Part shown: one piece after another, positions 34,701 to 45,599 of the stretch
How positions within the stretch are numbered: the first letter of the stretch is position 1
Layout: each line of letters opens with the position of its first letter
Notes under the pieces: generated by a model
Told to the model about the DNA's origin: nothing
What the model saw: the letters and a program-made list of their open reading frames with translations, nothing else
The model's database searches: none
Made by a program: the position numbers and the translations under genes
Assembly (NCBI RefSeq): GCF_964355755.1
Contig: NC_092670.1
Span: forward strand, 13,575,201 to 13,639,200
Direction of reading: 5' to 3'
Source of the DNA: Antedon mediterranea
Lineage: Eukaryota > Echinodermata > Crinoidea > Comatulida > Antedonidae
DNA: 64,000 bases

Positions 34701-35104
34701 TGTTTCTTGTATTATGCCTTTTATGTGATTTGAAAAACCTAATTTATATCAGTGTTATCAGTGTTCTGAATTATTACTATTGTACAATACATTTTGATTA
34801 CCACTCCTTATCATAATTGCCAAAAATTAATCTGATGGAAAAAGTTACTGTTTGATTCAATCGATACACATGGCTTACCTCCTTTCAAATTAGGTGATGT
34901 TGTATACAAATGTAGACATTCCATCGCCGCCTGAAATACCAGACACACCTGTTCTGCAGTAAACTCATCGGTAACATAAGGTTGTGAAAAATTTTGATAA
35001 TGAAGATAGTGTTGTATCTTGATTTTATCTTTGTCTGTCAACGCGTCAACATCCGTGCAAAGGGCCGTATCATCTTCTTCTGCCATCACATCAACAATCA
35101 TCAT
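19393..35104 (-). CDS. Class B GPCR, calcitonin/CGRP-receptor type, at least 12 coding exons
   Basis: Rebuilt from 12 exons with GT-AG introns and matching phases at every junction; about 530 residues from the ATG at 35104. Order: N-terminal extension with two extra cysteines; hormone-binding domain (MEC, RYC, DGWKCW, QKC, MCNADGTW, NLTWTDYTDC; six cysteines, N-glycosylation sites); TM1 GYIYVYYVGYSLSVLS; TM2 CPRVTMHKNLFLAFIL; TM3 CGYFWMLCEGIYLH; TM4/ECL2 CWLNDSPLEW; TM5 INFLMLLNILRVLISKL; TM6 RATLILVPLLGLHYI; TM7 SFQGFFVACIFCFFNAEV; a 125-residue tail ending DTAV (class I PDZ ligand pattern). The family binds calcitonin-like peptides at the plasma membrane and couples mainly to Gs/cAMP; EGIYLH, VPLLG and FQGFFVA favour the calcitonin-receptor group over VIP or PTH receptors. 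The usual TM4 GWG reads GWV. The true 5' end and signal peptide are uncertain. Confidence 0.9.
19979..20134. mobile_element. MITE, CCCACTAG family (intronic)
   Basis: Terminal inverted repeats TTGGTTCCCACTAGAGAC / GTCTCTAGTG-type right end (CTCTAGTGTGGGAACCA), followed inward by ACGCAA...GACGCAA words. Same family as 55526-55687, which shares CCCACTAGGAC, CAACGCAAGGACG and the internal ATTGGTCAA/CATTGGCCAA block. Lies between GPCR exons 11 and 12. Confidence 0.65.
20688..20729 (-). CDS. GPCR exon 11: 42-bp TM7 exon
   Basis: Acceptor TTTTTTCTAG, donor GTAAAT. Encodes GFFVACIFCFFNAE; a 42-bp exon at this place is a hallmark of class B receptor genes. Confidence 0.92.
21179..21302 (-). CDS. GPCR exon 10: TM6 and third extracellular loop
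   Basis: 124 bp, acceptor CATCAACAG, donor GTAACG. Encodes RAARATLILVPLLGLHYI and ends LSFQ, continuing into exon 11 as FQGFFVA. Confidence 0.92.
21457..21486. repeat. GC-rich 13-bp hairpin in GPCR intron 9
   Basis: AATTTAGCGCCCT, loop CTGT, AGGGCGCTAAATT: perfect stems. The stem includes AGCGCCCTCTG, close to half of the CTCF consensus, but the other half is absent. Confidence 0.7.
21624..21709 (-). CDS. GPCR exon 9: TM5 and third intracellular loop
   Basis: 86 bp, acceptor TTGTATTTAG, donor GTAAAA. Encodes INFLMLLNILRVLISKLQ, the class B TM5 signature (compare NIVRVLVTKL). Confidence 0.92.
22368..22437 (-). CDS. GPCR exon 8: second extracellular loop and TM5 start
   Basis: 70 bp, acceptor ATATTTAG, donor GTAAGT. 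Encodes DVCWLNDSPLEWITAAPIIA; holds the CW whose cysteine pairs with the TM3 cysteine. Confidence 0.92.
22947..23055. mobile_element. Foldback MITE in GPCR intron 7
   Basis: ATGGTACAAATAAT at the left pairs perfectly with ATTATTTGTACCAT at the right. Inside, GGTGAATGAT...AGGTTAT pairs with ATAACTTTTAATCATTCACC, so nearly the whole 109 bp folds back. No TSD assigned. Confidence 0.65.
24096..24156 (-). CDS. GPCR exon 7: 61-bp TM4 exon
   Basis: Acceptor CTATTTGCAG, donor GTAAGT. Encodes IPLLFIIISAICKSLLTNE. 61 bp is the conserved length of this exon in class B receptors. Confidence 0.92.
24769..24922 (-). CDS. GPCR exon 6: first extracellular loop end, TM3
   Basis: 154 bp, acceptor CTTCGATAG, donor GTAAGG. 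Encodes LECKF and CGYFWMLCEGIYLHLVVVVA up to LLWYYVVGW. EGIYLH is the calcitonin-receptor-group signature. Confidence 0.94.
25352..25478 (-). CDS. GPCR exon 5: first intracellular loop and TM2
   Basis: 127 bp, acceptor TACTTTCAG, donor GTAAGT. Encodes SLACPRVTMHKNLFLAFIL, closely matching the calcitonin receptor pattern CQRVTLHKN. Confidence 0.94.
26667..26761 (-). CDS. GPCR exon 4: TM1
   Basis: 95 bp, acceptor CATTTCACAG, donor GTAAGT. Encodes PPLKGYIYVYYVGYSLSVLS and ends FCYF(K), reading on as FKSLACPRV. Confidence 0.92.
27948..28404 (+). repeat. Two tandem 228-bp repeats in copy A
   Basis: Copies at 27948-28175 and 28176-28404 both begin GTGAGTAGGCC, run through ACGTACAATATACAAATAAA and ACAGTGACAGTTTTAAC to ATATTATT. 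Copy B of the unit (about 30000-30235) has one such block only. Confidence 0.75.
28408..28609 (+). repeat. Two tandem 101-bp repeats in copy A
   Basis: Both copies begin TATAAAA(T/C)ATGAAAAACAT and end CCCATCCCTCAACCCTA. Copy B has one block (about 30238-30335). Confidence 0.8.
29487..29968 (+). mobile_element. Insertion flanked by a 33-bp direct repeat in copy B
   Basis: ACATTTCTTACTGTGAATAC followed by TGTTAGATGTAAA occurs at 29487 and again at about 29936. Copy A has one equivalent block. The inserted 420 bp or so shows short inverted ends (ACGCTGCT near 29541 and AGCAGCGT near 29918). A weak LINE-like QKNAARLL is readable at about 29530 but breaks soon after. Confidence 0.45.
30566..31333. 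mobile_element. TA-flanked MITE, 768 bp
   Basis: Ends GGGCGCGTTTATACAACAC and, read inward from the right, TGGTCGTGTTTATACAACAC. It is flanked by TA on both sides. The paralogous copy A shows the empty site CGACC-TA-GATGG (28851-28860), which fixes both ends and the 2-bp TA duplication. A short minus-strand frame begins MEEDAIFAMLFFLFC and soon breaks. Related to 60481-61195. Confidence 0.75.
32220..32320 (-). CDS. GPCR exon 3: second half of hormone-binding domain
   Basis: 101 bp, acceptor TTACTAAAG, donor GTAAGTG. Encodes NTVKMCNADGTWYINPETN then LTWTDYTDC, matching the family pattern CxxxGxWxxHPExNxTWxNYxxC. Confidence 0.93.
32676..32789 (-). CDS. GPCR exon 2: first half of hormone-binding domain
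   Basis: 114 bp, acceptor ATATGTTCTAG, donor GTAAGT. Encodes NRYCPITFDGWKCWNYTETA and QKCPSYIP. DGWxCW is the peptide-binding signature of class B receptors; NYT is a glycosylation site. Confidence 0.94.
34879..35104 (-). CDS. GPCR N-terminal exon (5' boundary uncertain)
   Basis: Donor GTAAGCC at 34873-34878, phase 1, joining in frame to exon 2 (KG-D-NRYC). It encodes the first domain cysteine (AAMECLHLY) and about 60 residues before it with two more cysteines (ALCTDVD, EQVCLVF) and a NFS site. The frame is open upstream to about 35140 and hydrophobic (LFLLYFCLIKIICMMIVDVM), like a signal peptide, but has no ATG before 35104. Either the start is at 35104 or the exon begins at an AG in this region and the signal lies in another exon. 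Confidence 0.7.
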
Positions 35105-35129
35105 GCATATTATCTTTATCAAACAGAAG

Positions 35130-38100
35130 TATAGAAGAAATAATCATAGGTTAGGGACCATATCAACATTGTACAGCAGTTACTCCAGTTTTTGTACTGC
35201 AATAATATTATATGATTGTGTTGGTTTCACTCTAGAGGTTTACGAGGTATTCGCTGCAGTAACCGATGTGTAGGCCTACAGTAGTTAGTAGCCAAGAGAT
35301 GCTATTACTGCAGAAACTGCAGTAGAATAATGTTTATTATTCCCAACAAGCTTAGGCTACTGCATATTATGATCATATAGGTGATTTTCTTAACTTTCTT
35401 TAAAGTATTGTGAAATTAATATCTTTGGAATTTGATTAATTTATTTAATTTAATCATATTTATAGACCAAATGTGCTGGATATCTTTATCTGATCTTCAA
35501 ATTGTATAAAACCCGAAGATAAATTATCTTGGCAACGGAGAATGTTGTGTTGACTTTTGTTGGTAAAACAGTCTTACGATTAAGATTGATATTGTCCCTG
35601 TCCCTGTAATTTTTTTTGCAATAATAACTTCATACTCGGGACAGCATGTTAACTCATACATCTGAACTTGAATTGAAAGTAATTATGTATGAATGACCAT
35701 TTTCAAAAGATTAAAACAAATATTAATTTTAAAAGAAAATTTGTTAAAATTTAAAGAATGTATAAACAAACTTACTAAAACGGTGAAAACGTTTAGAATT
35801 TTGACAACAGACTTCATGATTTTAGTCCATAGAAGAAACAATATAAATAATATCTGGAGGCACTATCTGAAAACAAGAAAATGTAAAAACAAATGAATCA
35901 AGCGCTCAGAGAAACTGAGCGAAATAATTTGCAAATTTCATAAGAACAATGAGGGCGTGCTATTGTTTCTGTTTTATCAAAGATATAGTTTTTTTTTATG
36001 CAATCAATATATCGATTTTCTGAAAAACACCTGTTGCTATATAAATATTAAATAAATTCAGATTTACACTTAAAAATGTAACGTTATTGTGAAAACAAAC
36101 AATATATTTGATAACTTTAATTGAAACTACATTCATCTTTCAACAAGGTTTTTTTTTCATTTCATAAGTTAACTTTCTATAACGAGTTTGATTTATTGTG
36201 TTCTTAATGGTCATAGTCACCATATAGACTTATCGTTGCTGGGCATTGCGGTTGTGGGTTAGGGCGTACGCAATTTGTTAAATGTATACTTAGGTGCATG
36301 AACACCATGTCTCAATTACTTTAGACAGCAATTAAGTATGATCATCTAGGACGAGGAAACCGTTATAATTTATTAGTATCTTTACTAAGAGCACAGTTTT
36401 CATCACTATATAGCGTTTGAACTATGGTGGCTTATGTACCAGTTTTTATAATACGTTAAATGTTTCTATGCTAAATGAACTCACTAGCCCAGGAATACTA
36501 AATCATTGAATGTATTAGCTATTAAATAGGCCTAAAGAAGGTTATAGCTAAACAGTCATGCTACTAACACACACGAGATATGAAACATACAGAAATTAAA
36601 CGCGTCATCAATCAAGTATTTCTTAATAAATAAATAATAAATGATGATGAATTAGGTTTAATTACAATTTATAGTTACCACCTATAATAAACTTAAACAG
36701 AAGTATTGCTTTAAAACAATCCCCAATTAAAACTCACTTTGTACATAAAGTTGCATAACACTGTAGTTTTAAAACACGTTTGCCACGAAGGGAATGCTCT
36801 CCTTTTCTAGTATTGCGTCAATGGTTATAGAATAATAGTGAAAATGATCTTGTTTTTGAAAAACACATTTTAATGTGATTATTCATTTTCTTTGTATTGT
36901 TTTTTTCATATGGAATTGTGTAATTCTGATCAATCAATCAACAAAAGAAACAACACTAGTTATACGCAATTGGGTTATAATTCGGTTGATATTAGCCTAC
37001 ATGTTATAAATGATTAATTGAGCATGTTCACAAAATCAATTCTTCAGTTTCCTTACAATTACTATTATTCAGTACTTTTAAAACAAGCAATAAAATATTT
37101 CAATTTTCCAGCGATATTTATTTATGGTTCCTTTATCCTTTTATTAAAATTTTTCATAAAACTGAGTTGAGAGTGAATGGATTTGAACTTTTTAGAAATG
37201 TTTTGCATTAATAAACGCCTTGACACAACATAGACACAGAGCAGTAGATAGTACGTTATGCATTTATTAATAGTTATTGATTGTTTTAACTATTACGCTT
37301 GTGTGAACACATATCTTATTGATATAGAAAGCATTGCAATATATTCGTCGATAATTGTAAACTAGATGGCATTATTTCACGAGTATTAGAACATTGTAAA
37401 CACATTGATGCATACTATAGTATTAAACACTATACAATCGTTATGATGAATAAACATTTGTTTAAACATTAAATAAGAAATAAATAATTGTACTCTACAA
37501 TATGAAGTTTTTGCACGAGCAAGTTAACATTTCCCAAAATTCAACGGGCAAGCTTCGCCCACTTTTCAAGTTTATGAAAAACCTAATTAGTTACGTGCGT
37601 CGAGAGCATTTTTTTCTTTAAAATAACCGAAGAGAATCGAAACATGGACAAATCATCGCATTTCTGCCGAATAATTAAGAAACAAATGGTAAATTTAAAG
37701 ATATGTTTTTCTTAAACCAATATAAGGTACAATAGTACAGGAATTTGTTATTTATCACCTAATATGCAAGTTTAGGGCAATGCTAGTTAGGCCTAGGCCC
37801 ATTGTATTCCATGATTTGTTTTAATGATAGCGGCGTATGTTGCGTGCGTGACACATGAGTTAACACTTCCCGTCGAAGCGAAATCAAAACGAACAAGTAC
37901 GTTAACACAACTGTTGGCTGAACTACGTCAGCTCCCTATTAGCAAAAAAGTAGCAATAATCGCGAATCATACATTATGGAAATATTCGTTGAACAATGTT
38001 GTGGTGTTATTTTAAAATAATAATATAACGTTTCCATAAACAACTTACTTAATTACATAAATTCTAATATTGCATTTCTGACTTAGATTACACTGAAAAC

Positions 38101-41100
38101 GAAAATTAGTTCTTTCATTCTATATATTATAACCTTTGTAAAGTGAAACACATACCGTAACGAGTTTTGCCGTTTTGTCTTCTTGCGGAATCTATGATCT
38201 AGCGGCAATGTCTTACGACGTATTGGGCTACTGTAAAATGACTTAGGTTAACTGAACGGGTACGCTTTAACGATGATAGATTGCACTTCAGCTTTTGTTA
38301 ATCACTACCAATACGAGCTGTTACAGAATATTAAATAGCCCAACAGGCAGGAAAGAGAAATACGCTAAATGTGACGAGTAGGTAAGTTCAATATTATTTC
38401 TATTAGTGTAATTTCAATAGCACAGTTCGTTCGGTGAATTCTTTAATATTCTTAATCAATACAAGCAAAGATTAACTCTATGCTGATTCTCTATTCATTA
38501 CAGGTAAATCAGTATAGATTACAACATCCTAGACTATTAACACGAGTGTTACTTAGCCCTGCACCTGTACAAACTACACATGATAAGTCGACGGAAATGA
38601 AGCATACTTGGCAATTGAGACGGAATTGATTTTAAGAGAAACGTGACCTAATCCTACATTGAAGAAAACACGGATCTTTTTAGGACACTAATTCAAGTCA
38701 AGAATTCATAGTGCCAAACAGGTATCAAGCAGTACTCCACCTGTCGGCTGCTTGTAAATTATTCACGCATGCGTACAATTGTAATTTCAATTTTGAAACA
38801 AAACACATCACATTGTAATTTAATTATGTTTCTATGATTCTATTTGAAGAATTATAGCAAAGAATTAAGTAAAGAACAATATCGATAACCAATTTCGATA
38901 ATGAGAAATAAATAAAAATAACCAAAACTGAATTTAAATGTATAGCAACATGCTGATTTCAAATTATTATTATAATTATTGAATTATAATATACTGAATA
39001 TATTATATATGGATTTGTTTTTGATGAATATTGTTAAAATTCTATGTTTGAAATATTAATTGATTACACTGTATATAGCTAAAATACAAATAGCTTAATT
39101 TGTAATTTAAGATGTTTGGTCATCTGATGCAAATCAAATTTTGATTCTTAGTTAGATATCATTATTCATATATAAATGATCACCGGATCACGTAGTTTTG
39201 CATAGACTGAACAATAATGAATAATTTGCCCTTACATAATGTTTATGAAGAAACATTATTGATTGACCAGTCGCTTGATCATTGATATTCATAGTTGCAT
39301 AAATTGGTGATTTCTCTAAATAATTCAGATATAATATTGTCGGATAATACCATTGCTGGTCATTGCTCTTCAAACAGTGTCGATTTAAAGGACAACTTTT
39401 GTTACAAGCTGACGTAATTGATGTCATTCGTGCATAGGCCTACATCTGAAATGTTTCTTACATTTTACCTAAATCATGATATAGGCCCCTACATAATAAA
39501 TACCATGCGTAATTACCAAAAGTATCATTCGAGTGAATAAATAAAGTATAGACCTATATCATAATATAATGAAATAGAAGTCAATTACCATATTAAAGTC
39601 ACCAAGCTAAATTTATCTGAAACATCACATGTTACTTCCTCTTCAAGAAAAAAAAAGAAATTAGGTCAAAAAAAAAAAAAACAATCCGCATCCAACCGAA
39701 TTCAAAGATGCGTTTCAATTAAATATTAAAAGGATTTTTACATATATATGAAACTTAAAATGGCAAAGGTTCATTGTTAAAACCTTTTTAAAAGTGCTTT
39801 GAATAATTTACAGAATAGAAAATGCAATGTTGGGAAGGGTATGGCATCAGTGAATGACCTGATACCCTGTTTCAAATTTATCTCATGGGATACAAAATAC
39901 TCTAACCTTGTACTTAAGAGATGCCAGTAGGTCTGCTATGCCTTCTAAAAAAACGCTTTTATCAAATTTTCACTGTTGGTATAGGTTAAAGCTGTGTTGG
40001 AATTTCACTCATCAATTGTCTACTCTATGACGTCAGACAATGACCATATCTCGGATTAGTTTATCAAGTAAATTACCTAACATAATGCACTCTTGTTTAA
40101 TAAAGTAAAACGTGAGCGAAAAAGTAGTTGACATAATCATAAATAATATACTATAGGTAAATTGATTCAAACGTGCCGTTACCTTACATGCAACTTTGGC
40201 AAAAAAGTAAACAATGAAAACAACAAAGCTAATAATAATACAAACTAAAGTGAGAGGTTTAATCAAACAAACGAGTGAAAGCCGATGTTATTCAATATTT
40301 GATTAGTGCCTCGACAAACTGTAAATATGCAAAATAATGGCGGGCATACTACGTTTATAACAAACCGTTAGTCTTTATATTATGTAGGGCTAAGAAAGAA
40401 GCAGGTATTCTGTTGAGGGCAAGTGGGTTTGGGAGGTGATTGGTGTTCCGGATTGTGTTTTTTTCTTTCGTGGGAATCAACCACCTTTATTGTAATTTCT
40501 TCTCATTTTCATTAACATGACTTAACAGGTATTTAAGAACGTATTCAATTACTACATACCGACGTATAATTATTATAAATAAATTTCATTCTTAAAAGAA
40601 CGATATAGTTACATATTTGGCATACATATAAATAGACTCTATACTGTATACAGATGAAGCTATAATAGAAGAAAAGTTAATAAAATATTTAAAATTGTAG
40701 TGTACAGATAATTGAAAATATTGCATGCATATATTAAAACAGTTCTATGAAATGAAATCAAGGTAAGTGCTCTAAAATGCTATGTTTTTAAATGTTTCCA
40801 TTTTTTGTCGGCTTTCATAAAATTGCATCCATTTCATTTATAATTAAGCATTTTAATTCAAATGTAAATACATTCCATATCACTTTATGTTTTTTCGTAT
40901 TTTTGTTGTCTTTCGTGGGAACAACCCACCTTTATTGTTCCGGATTGTTGATAAGCAACAAAAAATGTATTAATATTCGTGTTTAAATACGCTCGTTGAA
41001 GAATTGTGTGTTGGTTCACTGTGAATGTGTCGTGTCTATACACGTTACTATAATCAATTTGGTCAACAGTTTTAGGCATAAAAAGAAAAATTAAAATGAA

Positions 41101-41690
41101 AAATCGGTGTTTATTCTGCAAATAGATAAACTGGATCAGAAGATGATACCATGTGAGTAATATATCACTGCTCTCTTAATATTTTGATTCATCCTATAAG
41201 CTCAACATGTATACCTGGATTTAGCTCACATAAATCTTAAAAGTAATATGTAAAGAACAAAAAAATAATGTTTTAAAGATTCATATATGTCATCGTTTTT
41301 GATAATAATTAGAATTTAGATAAGTAAAAAGGATCTTAAATGCAATGCTAATAGTTATGATATCAATTAGTATATTGTATAAAAATAAAAACTATTCTTC
41401 GACATCGATATTCGTGATATAATTATAGTGTTTTTTTGGAATTAGAAAGACAATTAGTCTGTTAATGGTAACAAGAATTATTTTACAAAACACAATCTGT
41501 TTTTAAAAGTTGTTATTCGGTATTAGGAGGACAGGAATAAATGAAACTATTGCACAATATTTTCTCACTAAATTCAATTTCACGCACAGTATCTATTGAT
41601 ATCAACATCTATTTTGGTAAAAATAACATTCATTCATCTTTTATTTCAGAAAAAAAAATTAATTCTCCATAGCTCAAGAACAAAGGAAAC
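35130..41690. other. Gene-poor AT-rich stretch upstream of the GPCR
   Basis: I see no exon with supporting splice signals or domain. Short frames at 37824-38015 (plus), 39188-39427 and 40033-40266 (minus) look like chance; the last starts at TTG and is a hydrophobic run. The missing GPCR 5' exon and promoter may lie here but cannot be identified. Confidence 0.4.
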
Positions 41691-41692
41691 AA

Positions 41693-41719
41693 TATTATAT
41701 ATATATATATATATATATA
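41693..41719. repeat. (TA)n microsatellite
   Basis: About 13 TA units without interruption. Confidence 0.95.
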
Positions 41720-43133
41720 AATACCCAATATTGTTAGCATCAACAGACACGAAAACAAAATGTACTTTAAATTGTTATTATAATTTATTTGGAAAAGTAG
41801 GAGTATGAAATTACATATTCTGAAATTATATTTTAAATACATTTAACTTGTAATCACCCCCATCATCAAATTGTACAATATAATCGCTTAAACAATCTTT
41901 TAGAAAAAAAATAAGGCAGGGAGATAAAAGAACAACAACAATATCAGAAATTATAATGTTTTTTACTCAAATATGAATGAAAGAAATAAATGTTTATTTG
42001 AATTGAATTTGAATTGAACGCATGACATGTATGTGTTAACATCACATTCATAATGACATTAATACATGCTTGCACTGTTTCACATAAGATGAAAACATCA
42101 ACATGGAGCAAATGCATATTACAGTTAAAAGAAATGAAATAAATAATAAAACAGTTCACTTTTAACAACATAATGAACTGCTGCATGTTTATTCTCTCTT
42201 TTACTGATTGCTAAACTATTTCACATTATTCACTTCAAGCACATAGGAATGCGCTGCTAAGAGCTCATTGTACTAAATTGGTAGAGTAACCAGTTCCTTT
42301 CACGTTTCCTTAGTACAGTACAATATAGTTTACAACCATGAACTTAGAGTTGTTATTTTAGGGAATTAAACCTAGCTAAGACCTGTTTATATGCTAGTTA
42401 ACTTTTCTAATCAACCACTCTTTACTATACCTATATATTATTAGGATATTTTATTTTAAGTATGAAGTTGATATTTGAAGTAAAATTCCAACCTGATCAA
42501 CTGTCGGTACAAATTTTTAAACTCGATGTGAGTCTATACGCATAATAACTGTTCAGACCGTTAATATGACCAGTTGTATTGTACCTACTCACAATAATAA
42601 GTATTATTGTGACTGTTGGTGACACCTTGTTAGCAGGTAATTGTACAAGAACGCTGCATAATTAACGATAACAGTATTTTTACAATAAATAAGGATGTTT
42701 TTGTAGAACAGACAATTAGTCGCTATACGAAAAATGAAAATGTGTGAACGAATAAAATATGTAACACATGTTGACGAAAGACACTGATGATAATTGCCTA
42801 TAGTTATATCAAAGAGCACTTATGGATTACCTTTTATATTACATCAAATGTTTTCCGGAATCGGTTGTTAGGCTTGATTTTAGCAATAATAATGAACAAC
42901 AATCACCAATAGACTCATGATCTACGATAAGAATTGTTTTTATTCAAACAAAACATTGGCCTATTGGTTAGAAATTGTGTTATTTCTTTAAAAGTAGTAG
43001 TACTTTTATTCCAATAATACTCGATCCCAACAGTTTACACGGGCACAAGAAGGCACGCACTTTTATCAATATAATTTTGACATTCGATATGATAATTTAT
43101 AAATATGTAATACCTATAGGTTTATAACGTTCG

Positions 43134-43535
43134 GTGTCAAATATCAATGTTTGCACACGTGCGTCGATCTCTGTCTTCGTTGTGAAAAATATAAAAGTGT
43201 ACACGCGCGTGTCGATTTTTATTTCTTTGTAGTGTCAAATATCAACGTTTACACGCGCACGCCGATTTAGATGGCTTTCTAATGTCAAATATAAACGTTT
43301 ACACGCGTGCTTCGATTTATATGGCTTTATAGCGTCAAATATCAACGTTTACAAGCGCACGTCGATTTATATGTCAGGCGTGTAGTGTCAAATATCAACG
43401 TTTACACACGCACGTGATTTATATGTCTGGCGTTTAGTGTCAAATATCAACGTTTACACGCGCACGTCGATTTATATGACTGTGTAGTGTCAAAGATAAA
43501 CGTTATACACGCGCGCGTCGATTTATGTCATCGTA
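43134..43535 (+). repeat. CpG-rich minisatellite, 8 units of about 50 bp
   Basis: Units start at 43134, 43182, 43232, 43282, 43332, 43385, 43437 and 43487. Core: GTGTCAAATATCAACGTTTA then CACGCGCACGTCGATTTATA. Each unit has four to six CpGs in an otherwise CpG-poor AT-rich setting. Middle units are the most alike and edge units are more diverged. Confidence 0.9.
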
Positions 43536-43539
43536 GAGT

Positions 43540-45540
43540 CAATGATTTATTTGAAACATGCAAATGCATCCTGCTGCAGAATAATCTTAAGGTTAATTGA
43601 TTGTAGAATCCCGTTGTGTAATATCATAATTAACAGTCAGGTAAGAACATTTTACGACCATTGCACTCATTAACGTTCGCATTATATATAAGTATCACGT
43701 TTTTTTGTATTGTTGTTTTATTGTCTGATTTCTAAATTACATTATATTCTGGGCGCCGTTGATGATGTGTTATCAATGTGTTGACTTTCGGTTCCAAGTT
43801 AAAAGAGTTATTATTCGTTAGACAAATAATATTGTCTAAATTTAGATTTGATTTGTCGAAACCGTTGTATACTTAAAAACTACGATACATAAATCGTGTT
43901 GTTACTCACTTTTATAGAATAATAATTGGATTTCGTACTTGTACTTTTAATCCTTAAATGGATTATTTAAACGTATAGGCATTCGCACATGGTTAATGTA
44001 TTTTAATATGATATTAATTACAGCTATGCTACTCTTTGATTTAATTCGTTTAGTTAGAGGAAAAAAATAAGTCGATATAAATTTTAAATACTATAAAGTC
44101 TGACTACCGTACCGTACGTAGATGAAACAGAGATACGCCATAACGTTAACGCAGTTGCCATTGCCACTAGGACACAATTCGGGAACTGCGTTGGATCACT
44201 ATGTCTACGTACAGTACACAAAGAGAGATCCAACCAAACATCCTGACAAGATGTACGTACCGTATCCTCAACTACAAGACTTGAGAAATTCAATATGGAA
44301 GTGTATAGTTAATGTACCGCATAACCATCCTTAAGGCCGATTCACACGGAGGCGTCATGTGTTATTGAAATACGTTTTTGTTGTACACATAATATGATAA
44401 CAATAGATTATATTATTTGATTATGGTATTAGTTGACTTCAGTAGAATTAACAACAGCATAGTATTGGAAATATCTGATTGACACTACACATTTGAAAAT
44501 ATATATCTCTGTTTTTACCGAATATTTGTATATCTAAAATTCAAAACGCATGCAAAGTTTTCCTTTAATAAACACGATAACGGCATTTACAGATACTTAT
44601 GGTAATCTAAACAGCGCATTACCACATACACATAATCGTTGTGTTGGTATAATACATTATATTCAGAATTTCTTTATTATGCGTATTTATAGATTGAGAT
44701 GAACAGCGAAATAAGCAAAGAAATGCAATTTAAATTTAATGAATGGAATTACAGGTGCTATCGCCATTGATCGTTCGGTCAATGACGTACTGTATGATGG
44801 CGACAGAAGTTTTATTACATAATACCATTCGTACGTATGAGTATCTTATACTATACAACTCAAATGTCATAATAACTTTATCACCCTCATCAATTCTTAT
44901 TCATAATTACTCCCATTGACAACATTAGTACTATCGTTATTTGCATAACTAAAACTTGAACATCAGATCATCACATTTTTAAGAATGTTTAACTTCTCCA
45001 AATCTTCAGCATAGCAACAATCATTACATCAATGTAATACATGTTCAATACTATAATATAACTTCAGTGCCATCACTAGAACATTATCTATTCTTATTCG
45101 TAGCACTCCCATCGACAACATTATTAGGCCTACTATCATGTTGTGTTCAGACAAATCACTAATACCTAATACAGTACTTAATCCTCAATAACATCACACG
45201 ACCTTCTCCATCGTAATCCTCCTCATACACATCCATGGTATCGTTCCATTTTTCCTCCATCATCTCCATTGTCATATACAAAATCATTCTGCTCATCCTC
45301 TCCTCATCGTTTCAATCAACCCCATCTCGTTTTCCTCTACAACTTCTTCTTCCTCTTCCATGGCACCTCTTCATTCAAAATTACAATTGCAGGAAATATC
45401 ATAAGGTAGTCAAAGTAGTTTGAAATGAGAAGGAGATTTTGACGTATAAAGGTGATCTTGTATCAATAAAGCAGACAATCGATGTCCCAACTAAGTACCC
45501 AACACAAGTTGACCTTTGGCAGATTGACCTTTTGGCAAAT
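43540..45540. other. Intergenic stretch
   Basis: No supported exon apart from the doubtful small frame at 44122-44334. Includes pyrimidine-rich DNA at 45190-45370 (CCTC/TTCC runs). Confidence 0.4.
44122..44334 (+). CDS. Doubtful small ORF, 70 codons
   Basis: ATG to TAA frame with less biased composition than the surroundings, reading LDHYVYVQYTKRDPTKHPDK in the middle. No domain recognised and no signal peptide. It contains CCACTAGGACACAA, a word shared with the CCCACTAG MITEs, so it may be repeat-derived. Confidence 0.18.
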   Translation: MKQRYAITLTQLPLPLGHNSGTALDHYVYVQYTKRDPTKHPDKMYVPYPQLQDLRNSIWKCIVNVPHNHP

Positions 45541-45597
45541 TAATCCCAGAATCCAATTAATCAATATAATATATTGATTAATTGGATTCTGGGATTA
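45541..45597. repeat. 57-bp near-perfect palindrome (28-bp stems, 1-nt centre)
   Basis: TAATCCCAGAATCCAATTAA then TCAATATA, one A, then the exact complement back to TGGGATTA. No mismatch in 28 pairs. The outermost bases are TA...TA. Confidence 0.95.
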
Positions 45598-45599
45598 TA

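Noticed and set aside
40033-40266. Possible signal-peptide exon of the GPCR
   Set aside because: Hydrophobic frame starts at TTG with no ATG; a GTAACG donor exists, but nothing links it to the receptor by phase or position.
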